Source of the DNA: Micropterix aruncella
Lineage: Eukaryota; Arthropoda; Insecta; Lepidoptera; Micropterigidae
Length of the DNA stretch: 64,000 nucleotides
Assembly: GCA_944548615.1 (NCBI GenBank)
Contig: OX155954.1
Location: 8,157,498 to 8,221,497, forward strand
Direction: 5' to 3'
Position numbers and translations under genes: made by a program. Below the pieces are notes generated by a model. The model worked only from the letters and a program-made list of their open reading frames with translations, made no database searches and was not told the origin of the DNA. Shown piece after piece: positions 25,190 to 35,943 of this stretch. How positions within the stretch are numbered: position 1 is the stretch's first letter; each line of letters opens with the position of its first letter.

Positions 25190-26880
25190 ACATGTCTTTT
25201 CATTTCAACTGAATTTATTGACTTAATCCCTGCTCATTTTAATTTTAATCAGGATAGTTCAGTGGGTTGAATATCAAAGTATCCGTTATGTTATCGATAG
25301 CATCTTAACTATACCATCTGAAACTGAATACTCTTTTTATATAATAAAACATATCTTGGTGTCTGCTAGTGGTGACACGACTTTCATATGTTTAAAAATT
25401 CCTTGTATAGGATACAATGATCATTTACTAGCATATCAGCTGGAAACTTATACCCAAACAAACGAATGGAAATTGATTTATTTAAAAAGCATTTTTCTGT
25501 ATCCTTCTTTTTGTCATACACTCTCCGGTGGTAATAAATATTTTAGATTGAAGTATATTTAGACCTATCTTTAAAATTATGTTGTAGCTTTTAGATACGT
25601 TTGTAAGTTGATTAAGGTATTTTTTTTATAATTAAAATATTATTAGGTATTTTTATATTAAGGTATTTTTTTAATAACTAAAATACCTAATATTTTTTTA
25701 TTGACATTTAAAAAAAACGAGACACCGAATGGACGAAAAAACCTATGTCTCCATTGTATAAACCATAGTTTGTCATATGTCATTTAGTTAGTTCCGTGTC
25801 TCGTTTTTTTTAAAATTTTTGCAAAAAAATAGACAAAACCCAAAAATTGATTTAGGTTCCTTAGTCTGCCGAATCTTTAATTTATAATTGTAGGTCCACC
25901 AAGTGTATTGTAATCTTGCGTAATTGGTATATTGAAATTCTCTAAATTACCTTAAAATTGCTTTGTACGAGTTGGATAACTAAGTTGGGTTTTGTAAAGG
26001 TTAAAATATGTGTAGGTATTCAGAATAATAATTCATAGCTCACCCTAAATTAGGCTAAATTAGGTTATAAGTTTTATGATTATTAATAATTAATAAATGT
26101 TTCGAATTTTACTTGTTCTGTTTTATTATTATTATTTAGCACCATACTCTATTTTATGATGGATTAGAAATAATGAGTAAAGAATCAAGGATACAAGTTA
26201 TAGTAATTATAATTTCTTTTTATTTAGTGTAAGCTTTTGTATAATTAATTTGAAATTGTTAAAAGTTTTGTTTTCAACTGAATTGTATTGTAACTTTAAT
26301 CAGTATTTTTGGATATATTTTAAAAATAAAATGTTATATATTCGAAACTTGTTCCTTAGTTTGTCTTGTATCTTTTCTACACTAGGAATCCACGTTATGT
26401 TTGCCTGATAATTTCTTGTAAATTTAATGTTTAGTTTTCCTATAATAATTTATGTGAAATAATTTTTCCTACAATTATAATTTTTTGACTGTTTGTAACT
26501 TTAATCTGTATTCGGGGGTACAATTTACTAATATCTAAAGTTTAGTAGAGTTTAATCAATTTTTTAGTACAACTTGCTAAACATAATGTGTAAACGATGT
26601 AAGGTTATCGGTGAAAATGCATGTGTCATAATTTGCAAGATTGAAAATATTTACAAGTATTTGTTTAAATATTTTCTTTAAAAAATAATTGTAAATATTT
26701 ACAATTTTGTAAATTACTTATGATACTTACATAAATATTTTACCAATAACCTTATATCGTAAGAATATTTTTGATAGTAAGTTTATACTAAGAAAACAGG
26801 TCAAACTCTACTAATTAATATTAGTTAAATATACCACCGAATACTGATTTAAACTTGGAAAAAATAATAATAATTTTTCG
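25190..26880. other. Non-coding interior of inner CACTA
   Basis: AT-rich, no coding exon. A 20-bp inverted repeat (AAACGAGACACCGAA at 25714 against TTCCGTGTCTCGTTT at 25793) encloses about 65 bp, possibly a small foldback MITE. The 3' part of the SAM gene and the transposase expected here are absent. Confidence 0.5.
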
Positions 26881-28280
26881 TAAATTTGACAAATTTGTTC
26901 ACGTAAATAGTACGAAAATTAACAGACAAATATATCCTGGAATTTTAGTAAAAGGTACGAAAGTACTAAGAAATAAATTTGGAATATACAAAACTTTATT
27001 GTTAAAATATACCCAAGAATAGTGTTGAAAGTTACAAAACTTTACAGTTAAAAACAGTAATAATTCTTCATGCTTTTGACAAATAATTCCAAATAAATTA
27101 TACGAAGGTTTTACATTAAATATACAAAGAGATTGTTAGTCAAATATAACCAGGATTCTTAGTAAAAGGAACGAAATGTACTAATAAATATGTATGGAAT
27201 ACACAAATGTTTATTAGTGCAATATACTCAAGAATAATGATTAAACCTACAAAACTTACTGCTTGAAAACAGTAATAATTGTTCGTAATTTTGACAAATA
27301 ATTTCTAATAAATCTTACTACTACATACATTAAATGTACGAGAAATTATCAGTTAAATAAAAGAAGGATTCTTAGTAAAAGACACGAAATATACTAATAA
27401 ATAAGTATGGATATACAAAACTTTAATAGTAAAATATACCCTAGAATACTGATTAAATCTACAAGAATTTTGCACTTGAAAACAGTACTAATTCTTCGTA
27501 CTTTTAGCAAATAATTTTAAATAAATTATACAGAAAAATTAATTAAATATACAAAAAATTGTTAATCAAGCTTAACCAATATTATTATTTAAAGTAACGA
27601 ATAAATAATAATGGAATGTACAAAACTTTATTAGTAAATATACAATGGAATACAAATTAAATCTACGAAAAATAGTGGTTGAAACAAATATTATTAATCG
27701 TAAATATTTCATAAATTGTACAAAAACATTTATTGGATTAAAAAAAATATATCAGTAAAGTATATCATTTATTCCAGGTAAAATTGATGACTCGTACTAA
27801 GAAATAACTGTGAAATATACTAAAGATTATGAGTAAAATATACCCAAGAACACTGTTAAACTTACAAAATTCTTACCTTAAATTTAACTAATCTCTTTAT
27901 TAACTTTTACAGAAGTTGCATATAAATCTTGATTACTTTAATCGAGATTATCTTTAAAAGAGACTAAATAGTCTGTCATATTTACTTCGTATATAGAGAA
28001 AAATAATAAAAAAATATCGTTATAATAACATTTGAGTTTTGTAAAACTAACCAACTGATTTTTCATAAAGTCAATCAATAATGTAAATTATTTGTACATT
28101 TTAATGAATTAAGTTTGGTAAATGTTTTGTACATTTGACAAATGTCATTTTGTATATTTAAGTAGAGTATTTATTAAAATTGCTAAGAATTAGCAATTAA
28201 AAGCAATTGAAAAGAATTGGTAAAATCAACCAATTTCTTCGTGAGGCCTATAGTTAAGGTCGGCGTTGGTTGGGATAACA
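26880..28280. repeat. Right subterminal region of inner CACTA
   Basis: Degenerate AT-rich units with AAAATATACCCAAGAATA, TACAAAACTTTA and TTCGTAA-TTTTGACAAAT. Near the terminus (28208-28243), GGTAAAATCAACCAATTTCTTCGTG repeats part of the terminal sequence. It is the inverted counterpart of 14950-16790. Confidence 0.6.
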
Positions 28281-28320
28281 AGGAATTTTGTAAATGCAAT
28301 CAAACATTTTTCTCCGTGCA

Positions 28321-29730
28321 AGGCAAGACTTCATTTGGTACGAATTATTTCGACGTCAATTTTATTACAAGATCCAGAAGTTCATGTAACTGCTAAAGTC
28401 TACGGCAAGTGGGCATATGAAATTGTGCAGTTATTCCCAGCTGAAAAAAAAACAGTCTATTTTCACTTCAAAATAGTTGAATCTGGGTACGGCATAACCA
28501 ACAGATTGGGAGGAAAATTGCCTGACCAAGTGCACAATTTAAAGAGGAAATACAGACAAACTGGTATAATAGCAAGACGAGAGCGGTCAAGATCGTCATC
28601 CGTATCGTCGAGGACTTCAACTCAATCCCAGCCGGAAAGTATAGAACGTCGCTCACGCCTACCAGAACATTTAGAAAAAAAAACAGAGGACGAAGATTCA
28701 GTCGAAGACAATATTCTTTGGCTGAAAAATTCTAGCGACCCCTGGGTGACGGTGGAAGACAAGTGGAAGAAAACGACATGGACCAGGTTACAACAATTGG
28801 CTTTAAACAATTCGATACAGAAATATTTTGACGATTTTCCTGCACTACAGAAACCTCTCGGTTATGTTCTTGTAAGTATGAAATTGTATTGTAATATCTC
28901 AGATATTATTTTCTCGTCTACAATAATTACTTTTTGCAGCTGGAAAACGACTTTGAGTCTATCTACGCTGGCAACACAAGAAGTTTGGTAGAAGGTTTCC
29001 CTGTTCATAAAAAAAAACTCTTCGATTTGGCGGCCAAACGATCCTCCGGTAGAGACAAATACCTGCAGCATCTTCTATCCCTGGCAGATGGTAGGTTTGT
29101 TTTATTCCTTGTACTGCAAATAGGATTCTATTTAATATAATATTCATATCATTCGCAGTGGCGTCTTGCGAAAGTTGAGGTCTCCACATAGAGTCTTCAG
29201 TGATGCTCTCTAAACTACATACGATTCTACATTTTAATTTTTCAGCTGTTGAAGAAACGTCAAACATTGCAGGGCTTCTTCTCATTCCTTCGCTTTTGTC
29301 AGTCTCCACCTTGCGTCTCAAGGGATGCATCAAGAAAGTGTGGCGGCCATCGAAATCAGAAGTGCGAGAAGGTTTCGTGATACACGTCAACAGCGATGTA
29401 GAGATAAAGCAGGTGCTCGAAGACAGACGTAAGAAATTGGCAAATTTTGGTCTCACTCTCCAACCTCTCGTGGTCATAGTAGGTCCAACGCTCGGCGAAA
29501 TTTCTTCATATATAATCGTCATCAATAATGCTATGTATTTATTGCCCAACATTTTGTCCGCTATTGATGTCTGTTTTAAATGTATATGGGCCATAAATGC
29601 TAAATATGCAGCAGAGTGTCACTGTACTTGGATGTTCATTCAACGAGCTTTTTACAAACTAGTAACGAGTAACGATAGGGAATCAACGGCGGCAAATACT
29701 CTGCTTGCAGATATTGGCATGTTGGATTAA
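28321..29730 (+). CDS. SAM-domain protein of outer CACTA, 3' part (exons 4b-6)
   Basis: Continues exon 4 (28321-28871), then exon 5 (28940-29090) and exon 6 (29246-29730), with GTAAGT and GTAGGT donors and compatible phases. Conserved blocks are LVRIISTSILL, WAYEIVQLFPAEKKTVYF, GKLPDQVHNLKRKYR, a Ser/Arg-rich linker, WLKNSSDPWVTVEDKW, and a C-terminal domain with NIAGLLLIPSLL and IVINNAMYLLPNIL. I recognise this arrangement from uncharacterised transposon-associated insect and marine invertebrate proteins; the function is inferred as an accessory factor. The stop at 29730 lies 64 nt before the transposase ATG. An upstream TTG-initiated reading from 28266 lies inside the inner element's end and is not a real start. 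Confidence 0.8.
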
Positions 29731-29794
29731 TACTTATATACTTATGGTGTTCCGCATCTTATCAACAAACTTTTGTTGTGGTTTTTATTTCATT

Positions 29795-32235
29795 ATGGTT
29801 TTATGTTTCTTATGTGGTTTTATCTCCAACGATTTAAAATGTCTGAGACATCACTTTAAATTCGCGCACTCTGGCCACAATTTTACGAATTTCAAATGCA
29901 TGGAAGCAGATTGTAGGCGGTCTTTTCACATTTTCAGTTCATTTAGTAGGCACGTCCTTAGAGAACACATGTCTAAGAGTAATGAGCGAACCCGCAGTTT
30001 AAATAATCAATTAGAACAAAACGACTATGTAAATATCGATAATACGCCCAAAAGTCCCATAATAAATTTGTTACAGCAAGATCCTAACAGAATGTCAGGG
30101 AGGACAGTTGAAGAATTGCTATCGATTTTCATTGCATCTCTTTATGGCAATGTACTATTGCCTAGAAATACAGTACAGCAAGTAGTAAATGGCTTGCGTG
30201 ATTTTTTCCTTTCAGTTGTCCCAAATATTGAAAATTGTATTATTGAAAATTCTGTCGATACCTCGATATCCGCTGAAAATAGGTCAAAAGCTTTAGTCGA
30301 AGCACTCATACCTACAATCATTTCTCCGTTGGAAATATTCACCACAGAACGCAAAAGGATGAACTATTTTAATGAACAGGGTCCTATATTCGACCTCAAC
30401 CAATTGTCATCGGTCAGCGATTCGATAGAGTTAAAAAACAAGGCATAAAACGATTTCAACCCATTACATGCGAAGAACATTTCATTCCTCTTCGAGAAGT
30501 ATTTAAGAATTTTTTTTCTCTTGACAGCATACTATACGATACATTACATTACATGGACAGTCTTAAATCTAAGCAAGTTGCAGAAAATTTTATCCAAGGC
30601 TCATTTTGGAAAAGCAGAATGGCGCAGCATTCAGATCGAATAGTTTTACCGTTATTTCTTTACTTCGATGACTTTGAAGTAGGAAATGTTCTTGGCAGTC
30701 ACGCCGGTATTCATAAATTGGGGGCAGTATATATTTCAATTCCGTGCCTTCCACCTTGGCGTTCATCGATGCTATCTAATATTTTCCTTGCTCTGCTGTT
30801 TCATTCATCTGATAGAGTAGCTTTCGGTAACCGAGTTATATTTCGACCAGTTATTGATGAGTTAAATTTCCTTAGTGAAAGAGGTGTACACTTAGAAATT
30901 CCAACCTTCAAAGGTGTTGTTTATTTTGAACTTGCTTTAATTCTTGGAGACAATTTAGGAATTCACTCATTAACAGGTTTTATTGAGAGTTTCTCAGCAA
31001 ATTTTAGCTGCAGAGTGTGTAAAGTCTCAAAGGGAATATTAAAACAACAGTGCTATGAAGATGTAACACTGCTTAGAGATGCTGATGGCTATAAAGCTGA
31101 TTTGAATTTGAACAATGCATCTTTAACTGGCATCAAAGATAGGTGTGTTTGGCTTGATGTTAAATCATTTGACTTGTTCCAGCAGATAGGAGCTGATGTC
31201 ATGCATGATGTATTAGAGGGTGTAGCAAAATACATTTTGTGTTTCATACTATTAGAGTATACCCAAACGTACAAATTATTCTCATTATCAGTTTTTAACA
31301 ACAAACTTTCAAATTTTGACTTCGGGCCGGATAACAAAAATAAGCCATGCTCAATAGAAAAAGAGCACATAAGTCGCGGAAGTTTGCGTCTATCTTCTGC
31401 AGAGATGTTGACGCTCTTACGGTTTTTTGGAATTATTATAGGGGACTTTGTCCCAAGGGATAATGTTATTTGGAGTATGTACATAACATTGAGGAAACTT
31501 CTTGACATTCTTCTCAGCACAAGCATTTCTGTGGGTACTGAAGATTTATTACAAACTTTGGTGGCAGAACTAAATGAATTGTACCTCAAATTGACCAAAG
31601 ATACTCTTAAACCAAAATTTCATAATCTCGTCCATTATCACTCTTATCTAAAGAAATATGGTCCGATTTCCCATTTGTGGTCAATGAGATTTGAAGCTAA
31701 ACATAGGCCATTCAAAATGGCAGCTAGAACGTCGTGTAGCCGTGTCAATATTACTTTAACTCTAGCAATGAAACATCAACTTCAGCTAAATGAACTTTTC
31801 GTTAGGGGTAATCTTAGCACCTTACTAGTTACGGGACCAAAACGAAGATTGCCATTGTCGAACCTTACAAGTCTGCGGTCACATTTACCGTTGGATCAAA
31901 TGAAGTCTTTGTCCGAAGTGAATTGGGCGATGATGTCTTCTATACGTTATGAAATAGGATCAATATTAGCAACCGGTTTATGCCAGGATAAATATCTTTA
32001 CTGCTTTATAATTGTTCAAAATATTTATGTATATGGCGATAATGTCCTAATCTTTGCTGGTAATATGTTGGACACTTTAGGTTTTGATGAACATTACTTT
32101 GCATATGAGATTGATATTCCTATAATCGAACGGCCTATTGCCATATTTCACGAATCTTTGCTTTCGCCCATTCCAAATGTGAAAACTTATTCATTAACTG
32201 GTAAAAAATATGTAGTTTTAAGGAGCCCTTTGTGA
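29795..32235 (+). CDS. CACTA transposase of outer element, one frame change
   Basis: Catalyses excision and insertion of the element. The first frame (29795-30448) has two C2H2 fingers: C4-C7-H20-H25 and C35-x4-C-x12-H-x4-H. The reading continues in the -1 frame from 30433-30439 to 32235; the total would be about 813 residues. Likely catalytic acids are in YFDDFEVGN (30661-30687), ILGDNLG (Asp at 30949-30951) and MHDVLEG (Glu at 31216-31218). A Cys-x2-Cys follows the second Asp (SCRVC), as in CACTA-group transposases. The frame break coincides with A-AAA-AAC: either a 1-nt loss from an A run or programmed -1 frameshifting. No intron is needed. The open frame extends upstream to 29705, overlapping the SAM gene's end. 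Confidence 0.82.
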
Positions 32236-32241
32236 ATTCAT

Positions 32242-32247
32242 AATAAA
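32242..32247 (+). terminator. Polyadenylation signal AATAAA
   Basis: AATAAA begins 7 nt after the transposase stop codon. It is the natural 3' processing signal for the outer CACTA transcript. Confidence 0.55.
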
Positions 32248-32487
32248 GAGAATTTGTTTTTAAATTTAACGCTGAATTTTGGCTTTTGTTTCTAGAGAAT
32301 TCCCAAAGAAAACCCATGTTTGCAGCTTTTAACTGAATTTATTACTTTGAAAACCGCAGAACTGCAGATTTCGAGGTTTGGCACTTGAGACGTTGTACTT
32401 AAATGAATGATCAAGTTTTAATGAAAACCTATGTCAGACTGCAGTTCTCTTATACAGGTAGAGTTTTGATTTTGGCACTGTAGGAAT

Positions 32488-32760
32488 ACCCGGTGGCATA
32501 GTGGTTAGGTCGCCTGATCTTACATTGTAAGGTTCCGGGTTCGATTCCCGCCTGGGTCACCACTTTCCGTTGTGATAATATTAAAAGAATTGCATTTAAA
32601 TTCTGTTGATACAAGTAATAACAAGACACACATGTTACACGCACATATACATATAAACACTTCATAGTGGGGTTGGTTGTAAGAGATTTTCTTATGATAA
32701 TAAACCCGCCCATTGTGAAATTTCACAAAAAAGAGTAGAAGCATCCGAAACCACTGATGA
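32488..32760 (+). repeat. tRNA-derived SINE
   Basis: The head has an A box (GGTGGCATAGTGGTTAGG) and a B box (CGGGTTCGATTCCCGCC). Most of an acceptor pairing is kept (ACCCGG with CCTGGGT), but there is no proper anticodon arm, so it is not a functional tRNA. A non-tRNA body follows (TTGTGATAATATTAAAAG and onward). The minus-strand peptide reading through it is an artefact seen in many insect SINEs. Confidence 0.65.
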
Positions 32761-33242
32761 TAGAGAAAAAATATAGAAAGGAGTATCGGAGTCTCGGGTT
32801 TTGTAGTTACGAAAATTTCATTTAATAGTTTTCAATTAAAATTTCAATTAAAATTTAAATCAAAATTTCAATAATGGTATTTACTTTCCTGTAAAATCAC
32901 AATGCGTAGATAGGTATGTGTCTTGACAATGAATCTTAAAAATGGAACAAAGCGAAGGTGAATGTCATTTTCTTGACGTTCATGTCGAATTAATTAAACA
33001 ACCAAAGCAGCAACTGACTATGATATTTTGTAAATATAACATACTTATCGCTTGCACTTGCGATTTTACAAAAAAGACTTTCATGAAAACTATAAATACA
33101 ATTTTTCATAACTCCAAAATCGGTTGCAAGACTTTTTCCCACAATTTTATTTCCCCATAAGTTTGCTAAATTCAAAACACAACTACAGTCTGATAGTGGT
33201 TTTCATTTGATCGTCGATATAAATACACTTCCTAACTGCCAA

Positions 33243-33290
33243 AAGAGATGCTTTGTAACCCACAGTTCTGTAGCTTACAAAGCATCTCTT
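33243..33290. repeat. Perfect hairpin, 16-bp arms
   Basis: AAGAGATGCTTTGTAA (33243-33258) and its exact complement TTACAAAGCATCTCTT (33275-33290) flank a 16-nt loop. It lies in the 3' non-coding part of the outer CACTA element. The role is unknown. Confidence 0.75.
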
Positions 33291-33924
33291 TGTAAGTATG
33301 TACATAGAAGCGTATATATGAAACGGTAAAAGGAACCGCAATCAGGACCTCAACTAGCTTTTTCTGGAATTCTCACATTTTTTGTTTGTAATAAATAATG
33401 TAAATAATTGTTATAATTGTAATAAATAATTGTAAATAATGACAATGAATCTCGTATGTTTACGCACGTCTACATTCAAAGGGCAATAAAATATTACATA
33501 ATTGTATTGTGATTAAACTAAATTTTATTGTGATTTATTTTATATACTTGTATTGGGCTCACACTAAACTTTATTGTGATTTATTTAAATATATTTACAA
33601 TTTGTGTTAATAAACGTGGTTAATATGTGAAAACAATATTTGTAAATTTAAATTACATTTCAATAAACGCTTCATCTTACAGAATTATGTAATTTGTGTT
33701 TTCTTTCATAGCATATATATACTATACACTTTATTGCAACAGGTCACCTGCATTACTGCTGTCACTGATTAACCTGGTTCCAGTAGCTGCTTATCACTCG
33801 GTTGCTAACTGGGTGCCCTGTCGATTCCTGTATCTTTGTGGAGGTGTTTCTACAGTAATGTAGATAAACCTCTTAAATGATGTAGAAATCGAAAGGCCAT
33901 CCCGTAAGCAGATGTGAGGTACTT

Positions 33925-34754
33925 ACTTTTAACCGATTGGGTTAGTTACGTTTAACCGAGTAGGTTGGTAAAATTTAGCCGAGCAGGCCGGTTACTTTTA
34001 ACCTAGTTGGCTAGGTTACTTTTAACCGAGAAGGTCGGTTATTTTTAACCAATTTGGCTAGGTTACTTTTAACCGTGAAGGTCGGTTATTTTTAACCAAG
34101 TTGGCTAGGTTACTTTTAACCGAGAAGGTCGGTTATTTTTAACCAAGTTGGCTAGGTTACTTTTAACAGAGTATGTCGGAAACTTTTAACCGTGTAGGTC
34201 GGTTACTTTCAACCGAGTAGGTTTGTTAAATTTAACCGAGTAGGTTGGCAACATTAAGCCAATCAGGTCGGTTATTTTTAACAAAGTACGTTTGTAAGAA
34301 TTAGCCAAGCAGTTCGGCTAATTTCAACCGAGTAGGTTAGTTACGTATAACCAAGTACGTTTGTAAGATTTAGCCAAGCAGTTCGGCTAATTTCAACCGA
34401 GTAGGTTAGTTACGTTTAACCAAGTAGATTGGCAATATTTAACCGAGCAGGTTGGCCATATTTAACTGGGCAGGCCGGTTAATTTTAACCGAGTAGGTTG
34501 TTATTTATAACCAAGCAAGTTTGCAATATTTAACCAAGTAGATTAGTTACTTTAAACCAAGTAGGTTGGCTACCATAACCGACCATTGAAGGTCATCAAG
34601 TAACAGAGTAGGTGGGTTAATTTTAACCGAGTGTATTTAACCAAATTGAGTTGGTTATTATTAGCAACGGAGGTTGCAGGTGCTATATTAACAGTATGAC
34701 TTGGTTGTTTTTAGCAGTAAATTGGTTGTTTTTAGCGTAGACGTTTTCTCAGTG
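33925..34754. repeat. Right subterminal repeat array of outer CACTA
   Basis: Repeated AACCGAGTAGGTTGGT/ACTTTTAACC motifs, with a ~47-bp unit (GGTCGGTTATTTTTAACC then AAGTTGGCTAGGTTAC) repeated near 34020-34150. It mirrors the AACCGAG motifs of the left end and stops at the 13-bp terminus. Confidence 0.85.
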
Positions 34755-34819
34755 TATAAGTGGTTAGTCGTTCTTTATTCTATTTTATTAAAAACATACA
34801 ACGTGTGTAAATCACACTA

Positions 34820-35383
34820 TAAAAATGGATGTTGGTACTTGTATGTCCGACCTTAATATGCTCCGAAACCGTTTGACCGATCAGTACAAGTTGTACATAC
34901 ATATATGTATTTTTTTCATGGAGAAGATTTTTATGACATCCGGTTTGTTGTAACTTACCACTAGAGGGCGAAGCAGCACATCAACTTCTAAACCATTGAA
35001 CCGATCGCCATGAAAATTGGTACACATTGGTATTTGAGGACGGATAATATTTTCGCTCTATCCAATTTGTTGTAACTCGCCACCAGATGGCGCTGCAGCC
35101 AACTTCTATATCGCTCAACCAATCGCCGTGAAAATTGGTTAACATAGGTATTTGACCACGGGTAATATTTTCGCGCTATACACGTTGTTGTAAGTTGCCA
35201 CTAGATGGCGCTTTAGCAGGTCAACTTCTATACCGTTAAACCGATCACCATGAAAATGTTATAAATTCGACAGTGGAAGGAATGGTGATTAACATAGGCT
35301 ACTGAGGGGTGAGGGGGGGATAAGTAGGAGTGGGAGAGGGAATGAAACGGATACCCGAGCATAGACGGGTAACATCCCACTAG
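34820..35383 (+). mobile_element. Non-autonomous Helitron (3' end resolved)
   Basis: Three ~105-bp units carrying CCGATCGCCATGAAAATTGG, TATTTTCGCTCTATCC and GTTGTAACTCGCCACCAGA. The end is an ACCCG/CGGGT hairpin (35353-35370), then CTAG (35380-35383) followed by T. Hairpin plus CTRR before T is the Helitron 3' signature. The 56160-56777 copy ends the same way. The 5' TC end is not resolved. Confidence 0.65.
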
Positions 35384-35827
35384 TAAAATTAAAACGTAAT
35401 AACTAATGATAGCAAAGCCATTGATGCTTTAAATAATCTACAATATGTTAATAATGAATACAAAATATGCTACATAAAACAAAAAAACCCGAAAAAAATT
35501 TAATTTAGAAGTAAGTTAGTTATGTGTGTGTATGGGGGTGTTGGTTTAGGGTTGTTAGTGTGTGTGTGTGTGTGTTTCTGAAGTGTGTATGTTCATGTGA
35601 GTGCATGTAAGAATGCGGGATGCTAGCTCAATTTAACCAGCTTTTTACATGCCTTCTTAACTAAGGACCGACTACTGTCGGGGTTAAATGAGTCAACTTC
35701 GTTAAAACCTATAATACATTGTATGCATGCATAACACGTGGCAATAACGAATTGGCACCATTAGGTGTGTTGTAACTTCTATTAAAATGAAACGATGAAG
35801 AAAATTAAAATGAGTTTGTTCTGTTTT
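35384..35827. other. No recognisable gene
   Basis: AT-rich with a short (TG)n run at 35551-35574. It ends at the TTAA target duplication (35828-35831) of the piggyBac element. Confidence 0.4.
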
Positions 35828-35943
35828 TTAATGATAAATCGCCCAGCGTCCTGCCAGCAGGACTTTAAGTACTGCCGGTAGGACGTAACTTTGTTTGCCT
35901 ATGACTAATTCACTTGGCCTGCTAGCAGGACGCAATTTACACT

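Noticed and set aside
28208..28243. Right end of the inner CACTA at CCAATTTCTTCGTG
   Set aside because: It resembles the terminus, but the end at 28318 matches better, carries the CA duplication and restores the host reading frame. This is a subterminal repeat of the end.
28959..29594. 211-codon minus-strand ORF
   Set aside because: Antisense shadow of SAM-gene exons 5-6; no motifs.
31089..31598. 169-codon minus-strand ORF
   Set aside because: Antisense shadow of the CACTA transposase catalytic domain.
32488..32565. Functional tRNA gene
   Set aside because: A and B boxes are present but the anticodon arm does not fold, and a SINE body follows.
32450..32744. Minus-strand peptide with GGNRTRNL
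   Set aside because: It is the antisense reading of the tRNA-derived SINE B box, a frequent false gene in insects.
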